A stretch of 39,865 nt of DNA from contig NZ_BBAG01000028.1 of NCBI RefSeq assembly GCF_001311135.1, positions 1 to 39,865 on the forward strand. The letters are read 5' to 3'. This document shows positions 27,302 through 35,603 of this stretch, piece after piece. The notes under the pieces were generated by a model, which was not told the DNA's origin, searched no databases, and saw nothing but the letters and a program-made list of their open reading frames with translations. Position 1 is the first letter of the stretch. Every line of letters begins with the position of its first letter. The DNA comes from Secundilactobacillus paracollinoides DSM 15502 = JCM 11969. GTDB lineage: Bacteria; Bacillota; Bacilli; Lactobacillales; Lactobacillaceae. Both the position numbers and the translations under genes were made by a program.

Positions 27302-29108
27302 ATGAATACGAAGCATCTCTTTCGTCAAACGATCCGGACTTTTTTTTAAGAACTGGGTCGCCTACATAACACTGATTTTTACATTGAATTTAATTTTGAC
27401 CTTCATCATCGTGCCAATCATGCGATGGCTCACGAAGTTCATCATGGTCCAAAATGATGTGCCATACGTGTCTTACACAAACTTTGGCTGGTTGCTCACC
27501 AAACGACCGTTGGCGGTAATTGAACTGGTTGCGCTGGCGTTGGTGATCCTGCTGATCGTCTTCTGGCAGTTTGCGTTCTTGATTCAGGGAGTTGAAGGTA
27601 TTCACCATGACCAAGAACGGCGACTGACACGAATCACCTTATCAGCGCTACAAGCCATGCGCCATTTGCGGGTCAGCAGTTTCCTGTTCTTTATTCCGTA
27701 TTTTGTGCTCATTTTGCCATTTTCAGATATGTACTTTACGTCGCCACTGCTGTCAAAAGTTCAGATTCCAGCGTTCATTATCAGCTTTCTTGAAGGCAAC
27801 GCGTTATACGCGACTTTATTAGTCATCGCGGCCGTTGTCGTCACCTATCTTGGCATACGGTTAGTGCAAATCTTGCCATTGACAGTCCTCGGCCAGTTGC
27901 ATGGTGTTACCGCTGCACGAAACAGTTGGCGGATGACGCGACATCACACTTGGGCCTACTTCTGGCGTCTGGCCTGGTTGGGAATCCTTAGCATTGTCAA
28001 CACGGCAGTTGGGTCAATCCTGCTGTATGGCTTGCAGGTCCAACTGGATAAACAATCTAAAACAGTTGCCTTCGTTGGGGCTGTGACCAATATGGCATTA
28101 TTGTCGATCTGGATAAAGGTGGTGGGCGCGGCCACGTTGGCCATCTTTATTCTCTTACTCGTCCGGATCATTGAACAGAGCCCGTCAGAGGTTGTTGCAC
28201 CAACGGTTACATCCCTCAGCCACCCGCGGGGAAGTCGGCGTCTGGCCGCGGTCGTCGTGGTCATTTTCCTGCTGAGCCAGGGTGCTTATAACGTGATGTA
28301 CCTACGTGGCGCAGTTCTCACAGAGCCGCTCGCCATCTCTCACCGGGGTGTCGACAACGGCAACGGCGTGCAAAACACGATTCCAGCACTGAATAAAACG
28401 AGCAAGGAAAAGCCGGCCTTCGTTGAAATGGACCTCCATGAGACCAAGGATCATCAGTTTGTGGTCATGCACGACGAAAATTTGAAGAATCTAACCGGCG
28501 TCATCAAGCAGCCATACCAATTAACGTTGAAGCAAATGACCAAGCTTAAAGCCCGAGAAAACGGCCATGTCGCGCACGTCGCCAGCTTTGACCAGTATTT
28601 GGCTGCGGCTGAACGCGACCACCAGCGCCTGCTAGTCGAGATCAAGGTTAACAAGCACGACTCCGCGAATATGATGCAGCTGTTTATGAAACGGTACAAG
28701 GCACGGTTATTGCGTGATCACGACTGGATGCACTCGTTGAGCTATCCTGTGATCAGTTATGTGGTCAAGCATGATCCAAAGGAAACGGCGAGCTTCATTT
28801 TGCCGTACAACCTGACGTTCCCCCAGACCAAGGCAGATGCCTATACCATGGAGGAGACCACGCTGAATGCAACCTTCGTGGATCAGGCCCATGCCAATAA
28901 GCAAAAGGTGCTGGCTTGGACGGTCGATTCACAAGACGACATGACCCACATGATGTTTCTGAATGTGGACGGCATTATTACCGATAATTTGCATGAATTG
29001 CAATCGACGATCAAGACCACTTTTAACCATCCGAGTTATGCGCGTGAACTTTTGATTTATGCGGATGAGTTGACTGTGTTTACTGGGAATGGTGGGGTTG
29101 AGAATTAG
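27302..29108 (+). CDS. Membrane-bound glycerophosphodiester phosphodiesterase (one frame break at T8)
   Basis: GDPD with an N-terminal membrane domain; cleaves glycerophosphodiesters or trims lipoteichoic acid outside the membrane. The ATG at 27302 follows AAAAGGGGAAG. The frame is lost in an eight-T run (27340-27347); seven T gives TIRTFFKNWVAYITLIFTLN and a 601-residue protein. Residues 1 to about 335 hold several helices; the catalytic domain follows: AISHRGVDNGNGVQNT (the usual Glu of PENT is Gln), AFVEMDLHETKDHQFVVMHD with the metal ligands E-x-D and the second His, LLVEIKVN, and VLAWTVDSQDDM...GIITDN. The T8 run could in principle be a phase-variable tract, but an indel error fits the rest of the window better. 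Confidence 0.85.
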
Positions 29109-29110
29109 AG

Positions 29111-29232
29111 AGTGGAGAAAAACGGTTTGAGACCAGAGCGTAAGGGCAATGCGTGATAAATCCCGTACTTGGATTTGTCACGCATTGCCCTTACGTGGCC
29201 GGTCTCAGTTTTTCGGAACTCGTTTCCACTAC
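29111..29232. repeat. Mosaic intergenic hairpin, copy 2 (inverted orientation)
   Basis: Arms GTAAGGGCAATGCGTGATAA and its near-exact complement, flanked by GAGACC/GGTCTC and closed at the outside by TAGTGGAAACGAGTTCC read on the minus strand. It has the same outer motif, asymmetric internal loop (GGCCA against CTCT) and TAAG step as copies 1 and 3, with a different inner stem. Confidence 0.75.
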
Positions 29233-29296
29233 GTAAAATAGATAGTCATCTTAAGATACAATCATTGATAATCGCAGAAAAAAAGTGACAAAAAAG

Positions 29297-29374
29297 GTGA
29301 TTTTGAATCCAAAATATAAAAAGCGCCTGAAGAAACTGATTATGATTAACGCTGTCCGAATGACAACAAAATAG
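29297..29374 (+). CDS. Candidate small basic peptide
   Basis: A 25-codon frame, ILNPKYKKRLKKLIMINAVR plus a short tail, from GTG at 29297; TTG at 29303 is the better-spaced start, with AAAAAGG before it. Strongly basic at the front, hydrophobic in the middle, and followed four bases later by a perfect terminator, which makes a short transcript unit plausible. Family unknown; it may be chance. Confidence 0.3.
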   Translation: MILNPKYKKRLKKLIMINAVRMTTK

Positions 29375-29377
29375 CAA

Positions 29378-29428
29378 CAAAAGGCCACGCGCAGCTTACC
29401 GAAAGAGTAAACTGCGCGTGGCCTTTTG
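29378..29428 (+). terminator. Strong terminator
   Basis: AAAAGGCCACGCGCAG and CTGCGCGTGGCCTTTT form a perfect 16-bp stem. Confidence 0.8.
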
Positions 29429-29605
29429 ATATAAAATGCAATTGGATGCTGTCCAAGTCCGCAACTTGTGTTTGATAAGGCGCCTCACCTATTAATCAAC
29501 CGTTATCTCTCAATTCGTCAACACGTGATCATAAGCAATGTTATGGTACACTATACCCAAATGATTATCATTCAAGTTGCAGGCAAACGAACGGGGACGG
29601 TCAAT

Positions 29606-30034
29606 ATGACAACACAAGAACCAGCAGATCTTGTACAACAAGTCGCAGAATTAAATTACGCCATTGTGAAGTGGCTCAATACTAATCTCAAAGCCTTTGG
29701 GGTGACCGCCACGAATTATTTTTACGTGATGAAAATTGGCGCTCATCCCGGTATCGTTCAAAATCAGTTGAACACGATCATCAAGGTAAATCCCAGCACG
29801 GTAACTCGAGCCATCAACCATTTGATTGAAGATGGGTTTATCATCAAGGAGGCAGATCCGGATGATCACCGGGCCACGCGACTGCGTTTATCACAAATGG
29901 GTGAAACGCGGGCGAGCCAGATCACCACGGTCCTTGATCGGCTGAACGGCTACCTTTTAGATAGCGCCGGGCAATCGTTACCACCCTACGACCAAATTTT
30001 AAATCTGCGTCACGCCTTGGCTGGCATCGATTAG
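29606..30034 (+). CDS. MarR-family transcriptional regulator
   Basis: 142 aa from the ATG at 29606 (upstream in-frame starts give an unlikely N-terminal extension). Winged helix-turn-helix: NQLNTIIKVNPSTVTRAINH, then the wing DPDDHRATRLRLSQMG, residues about 50-105. The flanking N- and C-terminal helices form the dimer interface. It faces a broken SDR gene, with the two stop codons overlapping by three bases (30031-30034). The next gene beyond is NmrA-like, with a 22-bp palindrome between SDR and NmrA, the likely binding site. It is probably a repressor relieved by a reactive or phenolic compound. The ribosome site is weak (ACGGGGACGG). Confidence 0.85.
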   Translation: MTTQEPADLVQQVAELNYAIVKWLNTNLKAFGVTATNYFYVMKIGAHPGIVQNQLNTIIKVNPSTVTRAINHLIEDGFIIKEADPDDHRATRLRLSQMGETRASQITTVLDRLNGYLLDSAGQSLPPYDQILNLRHALAGID

Positions 30035-30796
30035 GCGTCCTTAAAGGTCGGGTTATCCTTAAACAGATTCCAGGTCTCCTGGGTCGTCTTTTGGTTGGTT
30101 GCTTTATCAGCCGCAGCTGGTCCCATGATGAGGCAAAGGTGATCTCAGGTAAATCATCTTGTAACTGCTGAATCACTGCATCGGCAAATTCATCGAGGTC
30201 ATTGCCGTAGTTATGCTCGCCAGCACCACCCAGATTTGTATTTACAGCAGGCGGCAGGATCTCAAACACTTTGGTTGCGGTATCCTGTAACTGGAGCCGC
30301 AGTGCTTGCGTAAACCCGTGCACGCCGTTCTTCGAGGCTGTGTAAACGGGAACCCATGCACCGTTGTTGATCACTAATCCGGACGAAATGTTAATGAAGG
30401 CACCATTCGGTTGCGCGGTGATCTGCGGTAAGAATAAGAAGGTCAGGTGTAACTGCGCTTCAAGGTTGACGGCCAGTTCTTGGTGGTACCAGGACCAGTC
30501 GTGCTTGAGGTTCTGGAGATTGATCCACCGTTGAATGCCAGCGTCGTTAAACAGGATATCGAGATCGCTAAAGTTATCATCGACCCAAGTCTTTAGGGCT
30601 TCCCGGTCGTCAGGAGAGCTCAGATCGGCCTTGTAGGTCAGCAATTCTGGGCGCTCCTTTTTTGCGGCCTCAATGTTCTTTTCGCTAAAATCAACAGCGA
30701 GGACTTGGTTGCCAGATCCATGAAGCGTTTTGCGAGGGCGAAGCCAATGCCGCTGGTCCCACCGGTAATTAAAATGTGATTATTTTATAGTTTCAT
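30031..30796 (-). pseudogene. Short-chain dehydrogenase (SDR), broken by two indels and a stop
   Basis: After repair, 255 aa of a classical NAD(P)-dependent SDR: NHILITGGTSGIGFALAKRF (cofactor motif TGGxxGIG), LDILFNDAGIQRW, INISSG (catalytic Ser), YTASKNG (Tyr/Lys) and VFEILPPAVNT. Breaks on the minus strand: one G missing at 30712-30713 (GGC for GGGC, giving MDLGNQVLAVDFSEKN) and one G missing at 30122-30124 (giving ASSWGPAAADKATNQ to the stop). In addition codon 4 is TAA where Lys would be expected (ATG AAA CTA TAA AAT AAT). Indels could be errors, but with the nonsense codon a real null allele is quite possible. It is divergent from the NmrA-like gene. Confidence 0.75.
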
Positions 30797-30830
30797 AAGG
30801 TTCATGTTCCTTTCGTGAATGAAATCACTT

Positions 30831-30852
30831 ATTAAGTGCAATTGCACTTAAT
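30831..30852. promoter_or_regulatory. 22-bp perfect palindrome, likely MarR operator
   Basis: ATTAAGTGCAA followed by its exact reverse complement TTGCACTTAAT, midway between the divergent SDR and NmrA-like genes. It ends six bases before the -10 TATAAT (30859-30864) of the NmrA-like gene, so a bound protein would cover the -35. Confidence 0.85.
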
Positions 30853-30858
30853 TGACGC

Positions 30859-30864
30859 TATAAT
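30859..30864 (+). promoter_or_regulatory. -10 box of the NmrA-like gene
   Basis: TATAAT, with AAAAAGGAGATG (ribosome site) a few bases further. The -35 position lies inside the 22-bp palindrome and has no good match to TTGACA. Confidence 0.6.
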
Positions 30865-30885
30865 GAGTAAAAAGGAGATGGTCTG

Positions 30886-31731
30886 ATGATCTTAGTCACT
30901 TCCGCAGCTGGTCACACAGGTCGTATTATGGTGCACACACTTGTGACCGCTGGCTACGATGTTATCGCAACAGATATTGATCCGAAAGTTCAACAACTCC
31001 CAGGGATTAAACAAGCACTGGTTGGAGACCTGACACAGCTTGCATTTCAACAGCAACTGGTCGCTAGTGCTGACCAGATTGTTTATATTCCGCCCTTATT
31101 TTCAGCTGAAGAGGCCTTGATCGGCGAGAACCTAATTGATCTGTCAGCTGCTGGGCAAGTCAAGCAGTTTGTTTTTGTGTCAGTGACGCACCCAATTTTG
31201 ACGACGTTACTGCAGCACACCGCCAAGCGCGATGTGGAAGAACATCTGATCTATCAGGGTATGACGTCTCAACTGCCGTACACTATTCTACAACCAATGC
31301 ACTACATGCATAATTTTGATCCGCAGCTTGTTCATCGTACCGGCAAGTATCAGATCTTTTACAATGTGGATTCTAAGATAGCGTACGTGGATCCAAAAGA
31401 TGTCGCTGAAGTTTTGGTACAGGTGATTGGCAACATAGCCCAGCATAATAAGGCCACATATGAACTCGTGGGCACGCAACCCTTTTCGCCAAATGAGCTT
31501 GTCCAACAATACAACGCACTAACTGGTGAACAAGCGGTGGCGGAGTATGTTGACGTTGAGACCTTTCTTGACACTATTGATGCGCAAGATTTATTTTTTA
31601 GAACGGGTTTCAAACACCTTGCGGACACTTATAGCAAGTGGGGACTCGACGGCAATAGCACTGTGCTACGGCTGTTGCTTGGACGCCAACCGACCGATTT
31701 TAAAACATACGTAAAACGACAGCTAAACTAA
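30886..31731 (+). CDS. NmrA-like NAD(P)-binding protein
   Basis: 281 aa, atypical SDR of the NmrA / quinone-oxidoreductase-2 type. The N-terminus MILVTSAAGHTGRIMVHTLV gives the nucleotide motif (S/G)AAGxTG; ATDIDPKVQQ binds the cofactor ribose; QFVFVSVTHP, then PYTILQPMHYMHNF, are the substrate-side blocks. No classical YxxxK pair is obvious, as in many NmrA proteins that act as redox sensors or NADPH:quinone reductases. The start has AAAGGAG. Divergent from the SDR and sharing the 22-bp palindrome, so probably co-regulated by the MarR protein. Frame intact. Confidence 0.83.
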   Translation: MILVTSAAGHTGRIMVHTLVTAGYDVIATDIDPKVQQLPGIKQALVGDLTQLAFQQQLVASADQIVYIPPLFSAEEALIGENLIDLSAAGQVKQFVFVSVTHPILTTLLQHTAKRDVEEHLIYQGMTSQLPYTILQPMHYMHNFDPQLVHRTGKYQIFYNVDSKIAYVDPKDVAEVLVQVIGNIAQHNKATYELVGTQPFSPNELVQQYNALTGEQAVAEYVDVETFLDTIDAQDLFFRTGFKHLADTYSKWGLDGNSTVLRLLLGRQPTDFKTYVKRQLN

Positions 31732-31741
31732 TTTAATCACA

Positions 31742-31781
31742 AACAAGCGCTCTCAGTTAGATCATCTAGCTGAGGGCGCTT
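31742..31781 (+). terminator. Terminator of the NmrA-like gene
   Basis: AAGCGCTCTCAG and CTGAGGGCGCTT pair with one mismatch around an inner TAGA/TCTA helix and end in TTTT. Confidence 0.8.
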
Positions 31782-32894
31782 TTGACGCCGGTGTACTACC
31801 GGTTCGTTTCATTCGCTTTCTCAGCCGCTCGGGGAAACATTTGAGAATAATATAGAATAGGATGAAACAACGTTAATGCCGGGAGAGGCAGACACTCGGT
31901 ATTTTCGATTTAATTGTTCATAGGCCAAAATAGATGAAACGACGACTGCGGACTAAACGACGGGAGTGAACCATGATGTTTAGCAGGCAGTATTCCCGTC
32001 AGCTCACTGACTGACGAGGTCGTTTTCCGATGATGATGGTCGCAGACCTGCACCATCGGCGCGCGTGCAGTGGGAAAACCCATCCGCAGTGACTTCACGG
32101 CACCGCAACGAGGAATGTAGGCGATGCCCGTGATTTACAAACCGGATGATCAATTTGTGAGCCATAAGGTGTTGATTGCATTGGTACGTCACACTGATGC
32201 GCCGAACATTTGAAGAATACCAGTGAAGGTAAATGTTTCAGTGCTCAACTGAATTGGGGTACAACAGTGTTCATTGTGCTCACGCTGTCAGACAAAATGT
32301 TGGGGGTCTGTGAGGGTTGCCGATAACCATAAGATCCGAGGATTAGACGTGCTATCCCAGCAGGTAGAGAGCACGTCCGAAAGATCTCTATGTTGGCCAT
32401 CTTCCCAAAAGACAGCCGTCACATAACGACCCAACGGCATAATTTCATAATTGTAGTTATATCGTAAGGTTTTCCCACTTGCTTCACCACTCTAAACACG
32501 GTTGAGTGGTTGCGTTCTCGCATCACCGTCCTTTTGAGAGCAGTGTAGCACGAACTAGGTACAAATGCATTTAAAAAGCATTACATAATACTAATTTAGT
32601 TATAATCATGAACACTTGTTTAAAATTGGCCGATGATATGTGAAGATGTCATAACGTATTCAGATGGAAATTGTAATAATCGCTGACATAACAGCGTTTT
32701 AATGGTGACAAGACAACCTGACTTACCTTTTTTAACCATCATGTTTTTATATTATAATAATAGAATAATTTTATTAATTAATAATGACAGATTTAAATAC
32801 ACAAAAAATAGCAGAACGAATATCTAATTCTTTCTGCTGGATTATTGCTTAATATAGTAGTGAATTATTTTGCAAGCTACGATCGTTATCGAAC
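31782..32894. other. 1.1-kb gene-poor stretch, content unresolved
   Basis: No recognised gene. The first 750 bases are of normal GC, as in coding DNA, with short open pieces on both strands that switch frame; the last 300 bases are AT-rich. The best coding candidate is a broken minus-strand frame (32288-32523). A plus-strand piece starting MPVIYKPDDQFVSHKVLIAL (32124-32214, stop after 29 codons) has GAGG upstream. The stretch looks like degraded or indel-rich coding sequence, but no family could be assigned. Confidence 0.4.
32288..32523 (-). CDS. Candidate small protein, unknown (one frame break)
   Basis: The ATG at 32523 has AAAAGGACGGTG right before it. MRERNHSTVFRVVKQVGK is followed by a frame change at the A4 run 32470-32473; with five A the frame continues TLRYNYNYEIMPLGRYVTAV and on to a stop at 32288, giving 78 aa. 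The later part (FWEDGQHRDLSDVLS, ILWLSATLTDPQHFV) has protein-like composition. No family recognised; the case rests on the ribosome site and on the indel matching the pattern of the window. Confidence 0.35.
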
Positions 32895-33337
32895 TTAAAA
32901 GTAAATTGTGTAAGCCTTTTTCGTTTTAAAAGGCGTGTAAACATCGCCAACCGCTGTTGAGGTCTTGCCAGATTTTAGCGTTTTATCTGAGAGACCATTT
33001 ACCGCGATGGCGGGCTTATAGGTGCCGTTGACCTTGACGCGGCCAGGGTTGAAACCGAATGAGATCCCGGTACCCTTGGTGCTCCAAACATAGTAGGCCT
33101 TTTTGAATTTAACGACGCTCAAGCTTTTAGCTGAGTAGTGGTGCTCCTTCTTGGTGCCAAAGGCAGTGACCTGAAGCTCTGTCAGCGTATGCGTCGTCAA
33201 TTTATATTCGTCATAGCCGGCGCCCTTTACGTAGAAGTACCAGTTGCCGCGTAACACTGTCGGAATCGTGTTCGTTTTTGCGGAGCGTGAGTCGTGACTG
33301 GCACAGTTAGCATCACAAGGCTGGCAAGTGCGACCAT
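32895..33337 (-). CDS. Small secreted protein with LRGNWY motif (frame break in signal peptide)
   Basis: The mature part is clear: SAKTNTIPTVLRGNWYFYVK, then beta-rich sequence, ending YTPFKTKKAYTIYF. The signal peptide lies in another frame: MVALASLVMLTVPVTTHA, from the ATG at 33337, joined by one missing base near 33285-33292. A stronger start is the TTG at 33367 with AGGGGGAAT upstream (LIKKRAKFG), but a TAA sits between it and the ATG where TTA (Leu) would be expected. So either the ATG is used without a proper ribosome site or a base is wrong. Same family as the protein at 26.7 kb (LRGTWYHYF). Function unknown. Confidence 0.6.
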
Positions 33338-33524
33338 TTAACCAAATTTTGCTCGTTTTTTTATCAAATGAGATTCCCCCTGTAAATCCACACTAGCTTT
33401 AATGTACCACGAACTGCTGGTTTGCAACACACGTGTTTAAAAATATTCAGGCGTTCATGATATTGCGTCGTGATAAAGTATGGTAGGGTAGATATTAAGA
33501 ATGATCATTAGGGGGTGAGACAGC

Positions 33525-33887
33525 ATGGTAACAATTGGGATGATTTTGGCAGGACTCTTGGGTATCTTACATATAGTCATCGCTTATTTGGAAATGTTTG
33601 CGAAGCCTGAAGTCCAGGCCAATGCTTTTGACATGGACTTAGATTTTGTTAAACAGTCTGGTGCGCAACTGGCACTAAAGAATCAGGGAATCTATAACGC
33701 TGCGTTAGGCGTGCTATTTTTATTGGGATTTGTCATGTTTACCGCGCACGCTCAGGTCGTTTTCTTTGAGCTGCTGAGTCTGTTTGTGGTTGTGGTCGGA
33801 TTATACGGCGGTGCAACGGTGACGAAGAAGATCTATCTGATTCAGGCACTGCCGGGTGCGGTGACACTGCTATTATTGTTTCTATGA
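33525..33887 (+). CDS. DUF1304 family membrane protein
   Basis: 120 aa, four hydrophobic helices. Matches DUF1304: an N-terminal helix with LLGILHIVIAYLEMF, the conserved LKNQGIYNAALGVLFLLGF block, and a final helix pair. GGGGGTGAG before the ATG. Its biochemical role is unknown in any organism I can name. It is monocistronic, with a strong terminator 30 bases after the stop. Confidence 0.85.
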   Translation: MVTIGMILAGLLGILHIVIAYLEMFAKPEVQANAFDMDLDFVKQSGAQLALKNQGIYNAALGVLFLLGFVMFTAHAQVVFFELLSLFVVVVGLYGGATVTKKIYLIQALPGAVTLLLLFL

Positions 33888-33918
33888 TATACATCCAATA
33901 GGTTAACTAGCGACAACT

Positions 33919-33973
33919 AAAGAACCCGCCGCATCATTCTGACGATCCAGAATGGTGCGGCGGGTTCTTTTTT
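33919..33973 (+). terminator. Strong terminator of the DUF1304 gene
   Basis: AAAGAACCCGCCGCATCATTCT and a near-complementary right arm, ending in GCGGCGGGTTCTTTTTT. Confidence 0.85.
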
Positions 33974-34434
33974 CTTTCGCCAATTGAGTTCTTGCGTCAG
34001 TTAGCGTGATGCCTAGTCGTCGCAGCAGTCCCCCAGTCACGACTCGCGCGTCAAGCACCGCTGGTCGGCCGACGTGCTTTCTTCGGAGCCGTGGGTTGGC
34101 CACATGGATAACGGTTACCGCCCAGGTTCAGGCGGCCCTCGGTACGATTATCTGTCGTATCGAACCACCACCTTTCTATGACTTCAGCATAACAAGAATC
34201 AGCAACACTTGTCTTGTAATATGCATTATTTTTCAAACAGATGTAACCGTTTTAAAAGAAAATGACATTCGTGTCATTAAATTTGGCAAAATTGCTTTTT
34301 TCTGGTGTGAAAAGTGCTATCCTTTACAAATGAACAAGTTACCGATTATGTATTGCTTACAAAAAAGGGCAGGTTGGACTTGTTTAGAAATGTCATTCAT
34401 GTAGCAGTCAAACTCAAAAGGGAAGTGAACCATC
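33974..34434. other. Intergenic stretch, no confident gene
   Basis: The first 260 bases are GC-rich with an open minus-strand piece (VGRPAVLDARVVTGGLLRRL) that runs into the terminator and lacks a start, so I do not call it. The rest is AT-rich and includes the dyad at 34261-34278 and the leader of the ECF S-subunit gene. Confidence 0.4.
34261..34278. promoter_or_regulatory. Inverted repeat upstream of the ECF S-subunit gene
   Basis: AATGACA-TTCG-TGTCATT, a perfect 7-bp dyad 40 bases before a possible -10 (TATCCT). A half-site-like AATGTCATT recurs at 34389-34397. It is probably an operator; the regulator is unknown. Confidence 0.5.
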
Positions 34435-35026
34435 ATCAAAACTCGAAGTAACGCTTATCGGATCAGTCTGTTAGCTCTGTTTATTGCCATTGTTATTATT
34501 CAAACGCTCGTGCCAGTTTTAGCTACATTCCTGTCGGTCCGTTCAGCATTGTCACGATTCAGGCAACCACGGTCATTGCTAGTGTCACCATGGGCACACG
34601 TGAGGGCGCCATCGTCGGTCTCGTTTGGGGACTGACTGATTGGATTCGCGCCTTTGTCTGGCCGACGAGTCCGCTAGCCGTTTATGTGCTGGTCAATCCA
34701 TTAGTTTCAGTCGTACCGCGGTTCTTAGTCGGACTTGTTGCCGGCTGGCTGTTCTTCTGGCTGGCACGCAAGGTGCTAAGACCTGGCATTTAGCGCTGAC
34801 TGGAGTCGTTGGGGCGCTGATCAATACTATTTTCGTCCTTGGATTTATGGCGCTGCTTTACCAGTTTCATATGCTGCCGATGGCCAAATTGCACATCGCA
34901 AAATTGATGCCATGGTTACTTGGGATTATGGCGACTAATGGGATTCTGGAGGCAATTATGTCGGGAATTTTGGTGCCTGTGATCGGGTTGCCGTTGCGTC
35001 ATTTGATGAGCCGGGTTAGTAAGTAA
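34435..35026 (+). CDS. ECF transporter S component (two frame breaks, no standard start)
   Basis: Membrane substrate-binding subunit of an energy-coupling-factor vitamin importer, about 197 aa, six helices. RISLLALFIAIVIIQTLVPV opens helix 1; the frame then breaks at 34521 (one A restores VLSYIPVGPFSIVTIQATTV) and again near 34771-34778 (restoring ARKV-xKTWHLALTGVVGAL). IPVGPFSIVTIQ and MGTREGAIVGLVWGLTDW are typical of the S-component group that includes pantothenate PanT; the vitamin cannot be fixed from sequence. The ribosome site AAAAGGGAAG is clear, but at the expected place the codon is ATC (34435), with no ATG, GTG or TTG in frame, so a base error or rare start is possible. Confidence 0.75.
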
Positions 35027-35603
35027 GTTAGGATTTTTTGGGTGAGTTATTGTTGGGGCGACTGGGTCGGGAATCTGTTTGGGTTCTTGGGTGGTCGTTC
35101 TTTTTTTTTCGGTTTATTGGGCTGGTCAGTGGGGCGGGGTGATGCGTCTAGGCTTGAGTGCAGTTTAGATTTTGTTTCTTCTTTTTCTGCCATCGATTGA
35201 AACGCGTTTAGCAAGGCAGGGGGCTACTGCCTAAGGGACTCTGGTCATAAAAGGCGGGCCCGGCCTTTTCTGCTTTCTCTGCCACCTAGTGGAAACGCGC
35301 TCAGCAAGGCAAGGGGCTACTGCACAAGCAACTTTGACCAAAAAAGGCAGACCCAGCCTTTTCTGCCTTCTCTGTCACCTAGTGGAAACGCGCTCAGCAA
35401 GGCAAGGGGCTACTGCCTAAGGGACTCTGGTCATAAAAGGCAGGCCCGGCCTTTTATGACCAGAGTCCCTTAGGCTCCGCCCCCAAACGCCTTGCTTCGC
35501 GCTCTTTGCAAATTCTAATCGCCCTTCCATAGTCACCGCTTCCAATTCATGATATACTTAAGATTCTATAAACGAAGCGGAACTGAAGCGGAGGAACGAA
35601 AAT
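35027..35603. other. Repeat-rich intergenic stretch before ddl
   Basis: After 170 bases of T/G-rich sequence come two head-to-tail 93-base repeats and the full hairpin (35199-35501). The last 100 bases carry the ddl leader, with GGAGGAACG before the ddl ATG. No coding frame. Confidence 0.6.
35199..35501. repeat. 93-bp tandem repeat ending in a full mosaic hairpin (copy 3)
   Basis: GAAACGCG occurs at 35199, 35292 and 35385, exactly 93 bases apart, each followed by AGCAAGGC-A-GGGGCTACTGC. Unit 3 continues into a perfect 27-bp stem (GCCTAAGGGACTCTGGTCAT and on) with loop AGGCCCG and the returning arm CTTAGGCTCCGCCCCC. Units 1 and 2 have only the left arm. The same family as the 18.2- and 29.1-kb hairpins. 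Confidence 0.85.

Larger units (their letters stand above)
29109..29605. other. Intergenic stretch with hairpin repeat, tiny frame and terminator
   Basis: Between the GDPD and MarR genes: the mosaic hairpin (29111-29232), a possible 25-residue basic peptide frame (29297-29374) and a strong terminator (29378-29428). The remaining bases up to the MarR start look non-coding. Confidence 0.5.

Noticed and set aside
27340-27347. Eight-T run in the GDPD gene as a phase-variation switch
   Set aside because: A T8 tract can switch genes, but the indel fits the pattern of errors across this window and membrane GDPDs are not known phase-variable; no other variable tract was seen.
33903-34236. Open minus-strand frames with protein-like pieces (VGRPAVLDARVVTGG and others)
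   Set aside because: They run through a strong terminator, have no start with a ribosome site, change frame and contain a stop; GC-rich DNA gives such frames by chance.
33974-34240. T-box riboswitch before the ECF S-subunit gene
   Set aside because: The GC-rich part has some helix-forming pieces, but neither the specifier loop nor a proper antiterminator motif could be found on either strand.
35199-35501. 93-bp repeats as CRISPR or as an insertion sequence
   Set aside because: The units are contiguous without spacers and there is no transposase; they match the hairpin family elsewhere in the window.
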